A DNA stretch of 64,000 bases from Limonium bicolor. Its lineage: Eukaryota; Streptophyta; Magnoliopsida; Caryophyllales; Plumbaginaceae. Under the pieces are notes generated by a model that worked only from the letters and a program-made list of their open reading frames with translations, made no database searches and was not told where the DNA came from. This document shows positions 49,122 through 60,439 of this stretch, in pieces. Numbering within the stretch: position 1 is the first letter of the stretch; each line of letters begins with the position of its first letter. A program made the position numbers and the translations under genes. The stretch spans positions 1-64,000 of the forward strand of contig JAIOTZ010000275.1 in the NCBI GenBank assembly GCA_023374045.1. The letters run 5' to 3'.

Positions 49122-49960
49122 TTGTTCACGCAATATTAAAGATCTTTAAAGTTTAGCCTTAAGTTATGTTTATTCCCAAATTGTAATTTAAATTTCTAAA
49201 TTACTTAATTTTTACGTCAATTTTTTCACATCTCAAACAAATCTACTGCGCGACCGCAGTACTCTGTCGTCTTCAACATCGCTCCCTCAAAATCCCGTTT
49301 GTGAACCGCCCTTCCTCCTCTATCATCGTCACCACTACTCCGCCTTTGTCTCTAACCTCCCGCAGTTGTCCTCAACTCCTCCCACCGTCTAAACTCCACT
49401 CAACTTCTCGCCTTTAGCCTCCCACCCTCGTCAATCCTCACTTGTGCTCAACCTTAGCGACAAACCCACTGGCACATGCTCAAGCTCTGCTCAACCGCGC
49501 GCTGCCATTGCCACCCTCGCCACCCCAACGGTTCTTGGGCAATCGATTCTTCACTAACGGTAAGATTTTTCTAGCTAGTTATTTGCACTTTGTTTCATTC
49601 TCTTCTTAATTTCTTATTTGTAACTCTTCATTCACGGTAATTTTGTAGGCTTATTGGCCAACTCCAATTGAAGATAACTCACGGTTATTGTGAAGCCTAA
49701 TTGGCTAGTACATTCTCTGCGCTTCATTCACGGTAATTTTGTAGCCTAATCGGTGAACATATATGCTTTGTGATTATGTTCTTTGTCTATTTGTGTGCAT
49801 GCAAACGACAATGCACACGATAAACATACAATATAAGTTTTTGATTTATTATGTAGCTCATTGCTAGCGCAAATGCGAACGATTTTGTGGTGTTTTGGTA
49901 TTATTTGTTAGGCAAAAATCTATAGTGATTAATGTCTACAAAATGACCTAGCTTTAAATG
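49122..49960. repeat. Tandem duplication, copy A (~838 bp, uninterrupted)
   Basis: Matches 49961-50102 plus 55798-56492 at roughly 90 percent. It starts at ...ATATTAAAGATCTTTAAAGT and ends ...GACCTAGCTTTAAATGTT. It contains short internal repeats of CACGGTAATTTTGTAG. No coding function recognised. It preserves the unoccupied target site CTCTGTCG at 49262-49269. Confidence 0.85.
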
Positions 49961-50102
49961 TTCGTGAAATATTAAAGATCTTTAAAGTTTAGCCTTAAGT
50001 TATATTTATTCCCAAATTGTAATTTAAATTTCTGAATTATTTAATTTTTTTTGTCATTTTTTCACATCTCACACACAAACCTCCCATTCAACCGTACTCT
50101 GT

Positions 50103-51715
50103 TGATAAATGTCCAAATGAGCATGTTTTATAGGTGTATTTCATATAATATATTAACACTTTTCTTGCTCATTTCTCCACTTCAATTAGTTTTCCTCTAG
50201 TTTATGTTTTATTGTTTATCTCACAAAATTATTGGTTTAACATGAGGAAAACCAAGCTGGGAGTAAAGTAGACAAAGAGACGAACGCATAGACGCAAACG
50301 GCTCAGAAAACGGAGTCCAAACGAGGAATCTAGAGCCAGTCAAAGTTGGAAGGAAATTGGTCACGACCACACTTGTGACCGCTTGGATCTAGGCGGACGT
50401 AAGTGCGGACTAGACCACACACGTCCGCATGGCTTTGGGCGGTTGCCTAGGCGGACAACACAATGTACCGCGTGAAACCAGGCGGTTTCTTAGGCGGACA
50501 ACACAATATAACCGCATGAAACCAGGCGGTTGCTCAGGCGGACAAGACTCAACCGCGTAGCCGGAGGCGGTTGTTTAGGCGGTCGTGACTAAAAATCAGC
50601 GGGCGCCGGTTTTCTTCTTCGCTCGTCGACTTCGCTCGTCGACTTCGCCCGTCGACCTGTCTGCAACTTATCCATCTACTCTTCACACGTTCTGTCACCT
50701 GAGCAATCAATGAGCAAATATTTTCACGCGTGATCCAGCCTGTCTCTTCCTTCTCCTTCCTTCCTCTTCTTCCTTTCCTCTATATAAACGCACGTACCTT
50801 CTGCTTCCAGACAGACATCCACGACCCAACATACCACATACCACATATCACACGTCCATCTCATTTCTCTTCTCCCGTCTTCTCCATTTTATTTATTTTC
50901 ACATTCCACCATATCCACCTCTAGTCCTACGTATACAAAATAGCAGAACGAATGCAGGAGTGACTATAGATGATTTCTATTACTCTTGTTTCTGTTTATC
51001 TATTTAATATGTTAGGCTAGAATATTTATACTCTGGGAACGGTTATTATGTGTTTGTATTAATTATGTAATATTTTTACTGGTTTATTTAATGCAGTTTG
51101 TTACGCTTAAAGGTTATCTCGCACCTTTTTAATAAATGTCATGAGTTTATTAAACTGCTTTACTAAGTCTATTTTGATCAGACCGGTGATAAATAGATAG
51201 GTTAATTAAGCCGTAAAACTGGAGGAAACTTGTTATGATTTAATAAGTTAGTATTCAGTTGCAAGCATAAAACCTCATACTCCTCTGCCGTCCACCAGTG
51301 GGTGCTTGAGTTTTCATCGGACCTTGCACAACTGGAACGAGTTCTTATGAGTCTATGACTTAGTCCTTAAGATAAAAACAGGAATCTTGCCAAACTATTA
51401 TATTAAACCAGTAGAGATAGTATAATTAAGCAGATCATATTAACCTGACCCAGAGTCCCGTTTAATTTATTTGTTAACTTAGTTTATTTTATCTTCCTTT
51501 TTATTTATAATACAAGTCAATTAATCCCCCCTTTTTTGTGACACGCTTAGGTACTATAATATGCACATTAGTCCCACGGTTCGACATCCGGTCGCTTACA
51601 TTTCACTATACTACCACGACCGGGATTTGTTTGCAGCCCGACATTTATTTTGAGTTTTTAATTTCTTTTCTTTTAGTTTTACACCAGTTTAACCACTTAG
51701 ATATACACGTCTGCA
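50103..51715 (+). repeat. 5' LTR of the Athila-like element
   Basis: Begins TGATAAATGTCC and ends ACGTCTGCA. It includes a GC-rich array of GGCGGACAACACAAT / ACCGC-TGAAACCAGGCGGTT units (50360-50592), and a TATA-like TCTATATAAACG near 50779 that should be the promoter, followed by a C/T-rich leader. Confidence 0.95.
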
Positions 51716-51718
51716 AAA

Positions 51719-51755
51719 TGGCACCGTTGCCGGGGACTAGATTTATTCTAGTCCC
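51719..51755 (+). promoter_or_regulatory. Primer binding site (tRNA-Asp type) and adjacent hairpin
   Basis: TGGCACCGTTGCCGGGGA starts four bases after the 5' LTR. Overlapping its end is a perfect 8-bp stem GGGACTAG-ATTTATT-CTAGTCCC at 51733-51755. Confidence 0.88.
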
Positions 51756-51949
51756 TAAGCCCCGGATTATTCACTTGTTATATTAGAATATTTTGTCTAT
51801 ATTATTTTTGTTTGTTGTTTATATTAATTATCTTTTATATTTTGTTTATATTATTAGTATGTTTGTTTTCTAATTTGTTTCATAAGTACGTAAACAATTT
51901 TGTAACAGGTCTAATCTGTTCCAGTGAGAACGTAGAAAGAAAAAAAAAC

Positions 51950-52170
51950 GGAGCAGAGCTGTGTCCGCCCCAGTCCAAGCGGACAGACACGCGGACAGAT
52001 CGAGTTGTGTCCGCCTATTTAGACGCGGACGTCCAAGCGGACGCTACAACCGCTCTGCCCTCCCAGCCAGTAAGTCACGTCCGCCCCATTCTAGGCGGTT
52101 GTTCACGCGGTCGCCTTACCCTTGTCCGCCCAACGAGACGCGGACGTCCAAGCGGACGTCCCTCGCTTCA
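51950..52170 (+). repeat. GC-rich GTCCGCC/GCGGAC array
   Basis: Repeated GTCCGCC, ACGCGGACGTCCAAGCGGACG and related words in the leader before the gag fragment, then an A run at 52171-52184. The overlapping open frames (51812-52264, 51961-52248) are produced by this repeat and have no domain. Confidence 0.65.
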
Positions 52171-52310
52171 AAAAAAAAAAAAAACTCCGCGTTTCCAGTT
52201 TTCATTTTTCCACCGAACCACTTATATTATTATTGTGTTTGTTTCTAATTATTTTATTTTCTAATTTGTTCCAGTAGTTAAGTTTTATATACTAAAACGT
52301 AGGAAAAAAA

Positions 52311-52826
52311 ATGGAAATGGAACAGGTGTTCGAGCAAGAGTTTTGTTATTCACAGTATTTATACTGCTCCGTATGTGGGGGAGCTCATGATTATGAGGAT
52401 TGTCTCATATTCCAAGAACAACTCTGGTTAGAAGATCAACCAGATTACCTGCTGAGACTCGCTCAACAAGAACAGCAACCAAAGAGCGAAATAATTCATG
52501 AGGTAGAACACCCCACTACGGATGTAAGTTACTCTCTTCCCTCTATAGTCACCTATCGCCAGTTTCCATCCTTCTCTATGCTTTATCCAGAAGATGAGGA
52601 TACTTACATCCTCGAAAATAAAGAGAAGGAATTGTCATCACCTCCCGCTAAGATATCCAAACAAAACGCTACTATCACCTTCAAAGAATTAATTTTCTCT
52701 GAAGATGATATTGAACAGCGTTCTTTCTACGAGCCTCACCTACAAGAGGATGATGTTCACATCCTCCAATTTGAGGAAGAAAAATCATCACCACCGGTTC
52801 TTCTGTTAGAACTACGTTACCGGTAG
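52311..52826 (+). pseudogene. Athila-like gag remnant with zinc knuckle
   Basis: 171-codon ORF starting at the ATG 52311. Residues ~20-33 read C-S-V-C-G-G-A-H-D-Y-E-D-C, the C-x2-C-G-G-x-H-x4-C knuckle of Athila gag, which binds element RNA. The remainder is acidic and low in similarity (E/D, S-P-P-A/V repeats). The upstream capsid part normal for gag is absent, so this is a reduced protein or a remnant. It is the only element ORF with a recognisable motif. Confidence 0.7.
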
Positions 52827-53188
52827 TACCTCCTCAAACACCAGATTTTGTGGAGTATTCATTTTCCTATTTTATATGCCGAAGTAACGTTTTGTTTTGA
52901 TCCAGGTGGTTTTATTTTAATTATTATCAACTTCGTTTTCCTGGCAGAACTGTTGTCTACTTTTATTTTTGATCCAGGATAACGAAGCGGGCGTCTAGCC
53001 AAAGACGTTAAAGAAGGGCAGCTTCCCGGGAGGCAACCCGGATGAACTTTTATTTGCTTTTATGCTCTTTTAATTTTCTGGTTCTCTTTAAATTTTATTT
53101 TTGCTAACTTTTAACCCCGTTTTTAGTATGGTTGCTTCTAGTGTCCTATGCAGGTGCACCTTCATATCCACTGCAACCAAGCTACGCT

Positions 53189-53217
53189 ACTTGAGGCTAA
53201 ACCTCAAGTGTGGGGGA
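53189..53217 (+). promoter_or_regulatory. Internal polypurine tract 1 with hairpin
   Basis: Perfect stem ACTTGAGG-CTAAA-CCTCAAGT followed at once by GTGTGGGGGAA. Confidence 0.7.
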
Positions 53218-53401
53218 ACTCCTTTAACAACAAGCAAAAATAATATCAGGGGAGTACCGGTTTCTTTAATTTTGCTTTTATTTAAATAAAAAACTGCAGA
53301 GGAGCGTTTATGTGCTTAAATGTTTATTTGTGACCTTTGTGTTATCTCTATTTTATCTACTTACCGAAAAGGTCTTCTGAAACCTTCCCTTGTTTTTCGG
53401 G

Positions 53402-53440
53402 TGAACAATGAGGACATTGTTCAAATTAAGTGTGGGGGAG
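53402..53440 (+). promoter_or_regulatory. Internal polypurine tract 2 with AGGA-loop hairpin
   Basis: Perfect 9-bp stem TGAACAATG-AGGA-CATTGTTCA, then AATTAAGTGTGGGGGAG. Confidence 0.75.
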
Positions 53441-54141
53441 TGTGCCCTTTTCGGTGGAATTTTGTGCTTAAATGTTTAATCTCTCTCCTTATCTTGCGTT
53501 TGTCCAATTCAATATAATGGACCCTTTATATGTGGGTTGTTCTCTTTAAGAATAAATACTGTTATGAATTGTGGGATAAATGGTACAAATTTTAAAATTT
53601 TGATTACTTTTGAGGAGCATTTTATATGCGGTGTGACCAAATGATCTGCAAATGGTTGGATTTTATTGTTCAGGGTTTCTTTCTGTCTTCTCTCTTAGGG
53701 ATTGCTAAGGGGTGCTTCTCTGTTAAAAAAAAAGAAAGAAAAATACAAAATAATAAGGGACTTGTGAGACACCATTGGTAACCAACAAAAGAGAGTTGAG
53801 TGTTCTTAAAATACAAAGGTGTGATGCCTACATTTTCTCATCTCTTATGCAAAAGTGAAACAAATGCATAAATCTATTCTTCCTTTTGTTTTCTCCTCAA
53901 TGCCCATTCTTGAGAGAAGTTGGCCATGGTAAAAGTTCTCAGAGTCACCTAAACAAAAGAAACATTGAAGTACCTTAGATCATACCCCAAAACTCTATAT
54001 TTTGTTTTTACCCTGAGCACACCTATGCCACCAGCAGTTGATCTTTCACACTCCTCAGTAAGTTAAAAAGATCATGTTAATCCTACCCTTCATAATAATA
54101 TTTGTTAGTATTGAGCATTCCCTACTTACTTGGGTACGTGA

Positions 54142-54180
54142 TTTTGCTTGAGGACAAGCAAAAAGATAAGTGTGGGGGTG
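54142..54180 (+). promoter_or_regulatory. Terminal polypurine tract with AGGA-loop hairpin
   Basis: Perfect 9-bp stem TTTTGCTTG-AGGA-CAAGCAAAA, then AGATAAGTGTGGGGGTG directly before the 3' LTR at 54181. This is the functional plus-strand primer by position. Confidence 0.85.
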
Positions 54181-55792
54181 TGATAAGTGTCCAAATGAGC
54201 ATGTTTTATAGGTGTATTTCATATAATATATTAACACTTTTCTTGCTCATTTCTCCACTTCAATTAGTTTTCCTCTAGTTTATGTTTTATTGTTTATCTC
54301 ACAAAATTATTGGTTTAACATGAGGAAAACCAAGCTGGGAGTAAAGTAGACAAAGAGACGAACGCATAGACGCAAACGGCTCAGAAAACGGAGTCCAAAC
54401 GAGGAATCTAGAGCCAGTCAAAGTTGGAAGGAAATTGGTCACGACCACACTTGTGACCGCTTGGATCTAGGCGGACGTAAGTGCGGACTAGACCACACAC
54501 GTCCGCATGGCTTTGGGCGGTTGCCTAGGCGGACAACACAATGTACCGCGTGAAACCAGGCGGTTTCTTAGGCGGACAACACAATATAACCGCATGAAAC
54601 CAGGCGGTTGCTCAGGCGGACAAGACTAAACCCTGTAGCTGGAGGCGGTTGTTTAGGCGGTCGTGACTAAAAATCAGCGAGCGCCGGTTTTCTTCTTCGC
54701 TCGTCGACCTCGCTCGTCGACTTCGCCCGTCGACCTGTCTGCAACTTATCCATCTACTCTTCACACGTTCTGTCACCTGAGCAATCAATGAGCAAATATC
54801 TTCACGCGTGATCCAGCCTGTCTCTTCCTTCTCCTTCCTTCCTCTTCTTCCTTTCCTCTATATAAACGCACGTACCTTCTGCTTCCAGACAGACATCCAC
54901 GACCCAACATACCACATACCACATATCACACGTCCATCTCATTTCTCTTCTCCCGTCTTCTCCATTTTATTTATTTCACATTCCACCATATCCACCTCTA
55001 GTCCTACGTATACAAATAGCAGAACGAATGCAGGAGTGACTACAGATGATTTCTATTACTCTTGTTTCTGTTTATCTATTTAATATGTTAGGCTAGAATA
55101 TTTATACTCTGGGAACGGTTATTATGTGTTTGTATTAATTATGTAATATTTTTACTGGTTTATTTAAATGCAGTTTGTTACGCTTAAAGGTTATCTCGCA
55201 CCTTTTTAATAAATGTCATGAGTTTATTAAACTGCTTTACTAAGTCTATTTTGATCAGACCGGTGATAAATAGATAGGTTAATTAAGCCGTAAAACTGGA
55301 GGAAACTTGTTATGATTTAATAAGTTAGTATTCAGTTGCAAGCATAAAACCTCATACTCCTCTGCCGTCCACCAGTGGGTGCTTGAGTTTTCATCGGACC
55401 TTGCACAACTGGAACGAGTTCTTATGAGTCTATGACTTAGTCCTTAAGATAAAAACAGGAATCTTGCCAAACTATTATATTAAAACAATAGAGATAGTAT
55501 AATTAAGCAGATCATATTAACCTGACCCAGAGTCCCGTTTAATTTATTTGTTAACTTAGTTTATTTTATCTTCCTTTTTATTTATAATACAAGTCAATTA
55601 ATCCCCCCTTTTTTGTGACACGTTTAGGTACTATAATATGCACGTTAGTCCCACGGTTCGACATCCGGTCGCTTACATTTCACTATACTACCACGACCGG
55701 GATTTGTTTGCAGCCCAACGTTTATTTTGAGTTTTTAATTTCTTTTCTTTTAGTTTTACACCAGTTTAACCACTCAGATATACACGTCTGCA
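54181..55792 (+). repeat. 3' LTR of the Athila-like element
   Basis: Counterpart of 50103-51715, with the same GC-rich array at 54436-54668 and the same TATA-like box near 54858. Confidence 0.95.
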
Positions 55793-56492
55793 TCTGTCGT
55801 CTTCAACCTCGCTCCCTCAAAATCCCATTTGTGAACCGCCCTTCCTCCTCCATTGTCGTCACCACTGCTTCGCCTCTGTCTCTAAAGTCTAACCTCCCGT
55901 TGTTGTCCTCAACTCCTGCCATCGTCTAAACTCCATTCAACTTCTCGCCCTTAGCCTCCCACCCTCGTCGATCCTCACTTGCGCTCAACCTTAGTGACAA
56001 AACCACTGGCACATGCTTAAGCTCTGCTTAACCGCTGCCATTGCCCCCCTGACCGCCTCAACAATTTTGGGCAATCGATTCTTCACTAACGCTAAGATTT
56101 TTCTAGCTAGTTATTTGTTTCTTTTTTGTTTCATTCTCCTAATTTCTTATTTGTAACTCTTCACTCACGGTAATTTTGCAGGCTAATTGGCGAACTCCAA
56201 TTGTAGATAACTCACGGTTATTGGGAAACCTAATTGGCTAGTACATTCTTTGTGTTTCATTCACGGTAATTTTGTAACCTAATCGGTGAAAATAGGCTTT
56301 GTGATTATGTTCTTTGTCTATTTGTGTGCATGCAAACGACAATGCACACGATAAGCATACAATATAAGTTTTTGATTTATTATGTAGCTCATTGCTAGCG
56401 CAATGCGAACGATTCTGTGGTGTTTTGGTATTATTTGTTAGGGAAAAATTCTAAAGTGATTAATGTCTCCGAATGACCTAGCTTTAAATGTT

Positions 56493-57309
56493 ATTAGTGA
56501 ATGATTGAAATCAGTGTGTTGGAAATTATAGGTCTACCTTTATTGTTGGTTAAAAAATGCGTATGGGTGAAACAATTTGATAGTAAACCGAGCAATTGTT
56601 TTGGATCATGCGTTTCAAAGCATGGGATTAGTATAATTAAATAAGTCATGCCAAAAAAATTCCAAAAATTTTATTGTTAGATTTAAGTACTGTATATATC
56701 TCATAATCTAATAATTCTTTAAACAATTGGAAAGTGACAATAACAAGTATGTAGTTGCCCATGACACCTAATTTATACTCCTTTTATCAAGTCTAGCTAC
56801 CATTGAAGTGACTATCTTCCCGTCCAAAGTCTCATCTTTCACATTTTCGTACACCAGTTGTATCGATCAGGTTAGATTTAAATTATTAATGCTTTTGTAC
56901 TTTGTTTACTTTGATATTGGATAAATTTCATGTGAATGAATACAAAATTAAAACAAACATAGTTACCCGTCTCAGATGTACCTAATAGAGGTATATCTTG
57001 GATAGTCCCCATCAGGAATGTTCATGATCGTTAATCTCACACATAGGTCGAATGTGTTTTTAATATGTAATTTAATGAAAATTCCGGTAGTATCTCTCTA
57101 TTGTTCTGCGGATGCATATATTGTTGATTAATTTTAAAATATCATGCATCTGAAGAGCTATAGGAAGATGTTGAAATTTTCAATAAATTACATATTAAAA
57201 CACGTTAAATGGTGGGATCTAACGTGATTGGATGAGTTTAGGTTGATTAATATACACAAATCTAAAGAGCTGGTCACGGGTGACGGTAAACTATGTACTT
57301 TCACATATA
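56493..57309. other. AT-rich DNA, no gene seen
   Basis: No ORF with a domain. It may be part of the decayed CACTA element that follows. Confidence 0.45.
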
Positions 57310-57540
57310 GAAGAAGATGGAACATTCGTGGATGTACAACAACAAATTACACAACACGTTTCTTGAAGGAGTCGATAAGCTTTTCATGGTGTTTGAAACA
57401 AGGGATAAATATTTTGTTCATGTGTAGACTGCTAAAACAATTTGAGGTATCGGGGGTTGAAACAATTAAGGATCATTTGATGTGCCGTGGTTTTACAAAG
57501 GACTATAAAGATATAATCTGATGGCACGATTAGAGTGTAG
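57310..57540 (+). pseudogene. CACTA transposase-associated domain relic
   Basis: Read in two frames, the sequence resembles the plant transposase-associated domain found at the start of CACTA (En/Spm) transposases. One frame (57315-57400) has H-S-W-M-Y-N, then F-L-E-G-V-D-K-L. The other (about 57400-57530) has a C-x-L-L-K-Q segment where C-P-C-x-K-C is usual, followed by I-K-D-H-L-M-C-R-G-F-T-K-D-Y. At least one frameshift and a lost cysteine show it is dead. No CACTA terminal repeats were found nearby. Confidence 0.6.
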
Positions 57541-57689
57541 TGGATGTTATTTAATAGGGCCAAACAAGATTGTACTGGCAAATTTAGTACTGGTCTCTAT
57601 GGCTAATGAAGAAGTTGTAGTTAAGGCCCATCTCATTTTTGACCCTTTTATTCATCCGTTCTCTAATCACTTTGCCTTCTCTTCCTTTT

Positions 57690-57873
57690 CAGCTGGCGTA
57701 GCAAACAGACTCGCACCATTCATCTTCCCAACTCTTATCCAACGTGTATTATCCTGAACGCTCCAGTCCAATCCTCTTAATCTTCCTTGTAATCAGGTGC
57801 TGAGCACAACATTCATTCAAAGAAAACCAATGGCTGCTCAAACTGTTTAACAAGTTTTTATAACCGAGATTAG
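57690..57873 (-). pseudogene. copia gag-pre-integrase relic
   Basis: The minus strand continues the protease-downstream region: I-S-V-I-K after the insertion point, then L-I-T-R-K-I-K-R-I-G and Y-T-L-D, similar to the pre-integrase segment of copia polyproteins. It contains stops. Confidence 0.6.
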
Positions 57874-60439
57874 TGATGAGTGTACAAATGAGCATGCTTT
57901 AAGGGTGTATTTCATATGTTTTATCAACACTTTTCATGCTCATTTTTTCACTTGAGCTAGTTTTCCTCTAGTTTTGTGTTTTAATGGTGTTCTTATGCAC
58001 AGAAAGAAAACTAGATAGAAAAAGCTAAGAAAAGTAGAGAAGAGAAGAATATGTGGGCACAAATGGATCTCAAATTAGAGCTAAAATGAAGAAGTTATGC
58101 TAGATATATAAGTGTTTCGGACCTCTGTCCGGGTCTACAGGTCTGGACGGCTCCATTTGACTAGCTTCTGGACATCTTCGTGATAGGTCTGGGTTTATGT
58201 CCGAGTAACGTCCCGGACCAAAGCAGCGAGGAACTTTTCCGCCTCTTTTTGACCCAGGTCCGGGTATATGTCTAGTATTAAACCTGGACCAACATTTGTG
58301 AGACGTCTGGACATTCAAGTTTGGATGCACTCAACGCAGCGCCCATATTGTGCCACGACAGTAAGGACCCGAACTCATACCTGGACCACCCCCAAAACAA
58401 GCAGTAGAACAGAGTGATAAGAAGAGAAAAGAAAGGAGAAAGAGAGAGAGAGAGAGAGGGAAGAGCTGCGTGACATAGACGAGTACAAACAGAGAAAAGA
58501 TGGAAAAGAAGAGAGAGAGAAGAGGAAAGAAGGGAGAAGAGCTCCACCATCATTGAAGCCTTTCAATCTCTCCTTTAACCCGTCTTATGGCTAATTTGTT
58601 CTCTCTCTCTCTATATATATATATCTCTCTATCTCTTTATCTCTCTGTCACATTTTTATGCTCTAATGGAGGATTAGCCTCCTTTGTACCTTAAGTTGGG
58701 GATTTTGCCCTAAAGTCTCTAAACCTTCATTATTGAATCTTAAACTTGTTTAATGCTTTATTTTATTCCGTATGCTTAATGAAATATGTTATTGAGTATT
58801 TATGGCTCTTGAACTTGTCTACATTTGATTTGTGATGTGCTTAGAGTTTCGCTCAATTTATCATCTATGTGTTAGATTGGTTGGTTTTATGTTACCGATT
58901 AATCCTGCATTAATGTGGGTTTCTATGGACGGGTATCCAAAATTAGAGATCTATACTTTTGGTGTAGGTCATTCGTACTCCCCGACACGTCCCCGATAGG
59001 TAGTTGACGTGTCGTGCAGTGGTTCACTAGGGATAACTATGAGATAGAAGACAGTAAGTACTTTAAACTGGAAACCTCTTTCGCTTGAGAATTACACCCT
59101 AGCAATTCACTCAATCCCTCTCTCACCCAGCCTATGAACTTGGGACATTTAAGGACTTTACCATGTCCTTCTACCCAGACCAAACTCTTTCGGTCTACAG
59201 TCTTTCAGCAGTCCACCAAATGCTCCCCAATTGTCCTAGTAACCCCTTGCGAACTCTATACCAAGTGTTTAGCTACTCCACTCGCTCACACTACCGCTCA
59301 ATTACAAGACTTAACTAACTCACACTCTATGAAACTGAGACTCTTGAAATAAGAACTTATACAAACCTAAGCTCTCTATTACAATTCGCACGGTTTCAAC
59401 AACCTTAAAAATGAAGTTGCTTTTGCTTTTATAAAATACTTACGCTTCTACTATTAATGGACTTCAAATGCTTCTTCAATAAAACCTCTGAAGTCCACTC
59501 TTGCCATTGGTTGAGCTTTGCAGACTCCATCTCATTGGCCATACTTGCAGCTGACCAAAAAGCAATTGTGTACTTTCCATAAGTAAAAAAGTAAATTATG
59601 GATTGTTCCCTTGTACTTGGCTGGCCATCCGCATGCTTATCCAAATGGGACACCAAAGTTTTTTTTTTGAAAGCTTTCACGTCAATGATGCTGCTCCTGA
59701 TTGGTCTTTAGTATTTTTTCACTGAGTGACAAAGTGAGTGTACACGTCAGTTGTCTTCAAGCCTCACCCTGAGCGATCGTGGACAGATGCCCGACTATTG
59801 GGCACCAGTCAAATGGTAGAATCCGCTTGTTACCTTGCAAACAAGCAATCCTAATAATCCTTATTGGTGAAACACTTAAGCAAGCACATTAAACCAACAA
59901 GGATAGTTTGCTATCATCTAAATCTTAAGGAACTTGACTTAATAGTTGGGGACTAAATCAATGTTATTCTTCAAAGGCACTGAGATAGATTGCATTGCCA
60001 CTATGGGAACTTGCGCTTGGTGCTTTTAGTGGAATTGGGTACTTGAAATTTACATTCGTTCACGTTAAATTAGGTGAAGATTAGTAGACTAGGGTTTGGT
60101 TGCTACTTAACTAAGTGTTCTCGTTGTTTAGCTGTAAGTTCAAAAATCAACAATTGGTAGTAAAGGGTGAAGGGGGCAAATATACATCCCGGGGTACATC
60201 TATCTGAGATAGTTAGCTTAATTTTACTACTTTTTTATTTTTCCCGTTTAACTACCCGAAACCCCCAAAACTCAAACAATTTACATTTATGCACGTCTGT
60301 ATATATTTATGCACTCTTACTAAATTTATAATTAGTTAGATAGTTACAAAGTCTCTGTGGATACGACCTGGTTGGAAACAACGATTGGGTTGACTGCCCA
60401 TTAGTTAGCAAGATATATTCATTTATATTTTGCACAACA
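57874..60439 (+). repeat. Solo LTR, Athila-like, 2566 bp
   Basis: Starts TGATGAGTGTACAAATGAGCATG, clearly related to the LTR start at 50103, and ends ...TTTTGCACAACA. Near the end it has TCTCTGTGGATACGACC, usual in Athila/Tat LTR ends. Flanks are ATTAG (57869-57873) and ATTAA (60440-60444), one mismatch; the copia reading frame across the flanks supports ATTAA as the original target. It contains a CCGGAC array (58118-58330), GA and TA microsatellites near 58440 and 58600, and an unexplained segment at ~59080-59720 with unrecognised ORFs. Confidence 0.75.
58118..58330. repeat. GTCCGGGT/GGTCTGGAC array in the solo LTR
   Basis: Degenerate ~60-80-bp units with GTCCGGGTNTANNNNTCTRGAC words, comparable in position and motif with the arrays of the other LTRs. 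Confidence 0.65.

Larger units (their letters stand above)
50103..55792 (+). mobile_element. Non-autonomous Athila-like Ty3/gypsy element
   Basis: 5690 bp with exact TSD TCTGT (50098-50102, 55793-55797), LTRs of 1613 and 1612 bp differing at about 20 places (~1 percent), and an internal region of 2465 bp. Lineage signs: the PBS GGCACCGTTGCCGGGGA (tRNA-Asp type used by Athila/Tat), the zinc-knuckle fragment C-x2-C-G-G-x-H-x4-C, the GGGAGGCAACCCGG motif near 53028, and AAGTGTGGGGG polypurine tracts. Protease, reverse transcriptase and integrase are absent, so it depends on a relative. Confidence 0.93.
49961..56492. repeat. Tandem duplication, copy B, split by an Athila-like element
   Basis: Segments 49961-50102 and 55798-56492 together correspond to copy A. 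The LTR element at 50103-55792 interrupts it exactly at TCTGT. Confidence 0.85.

Noticed and set aside
57521..57757. 78-codon plus-strand ORF
   Set aside because: It runs antisense over the copia pre-integrase relic and has no domain.
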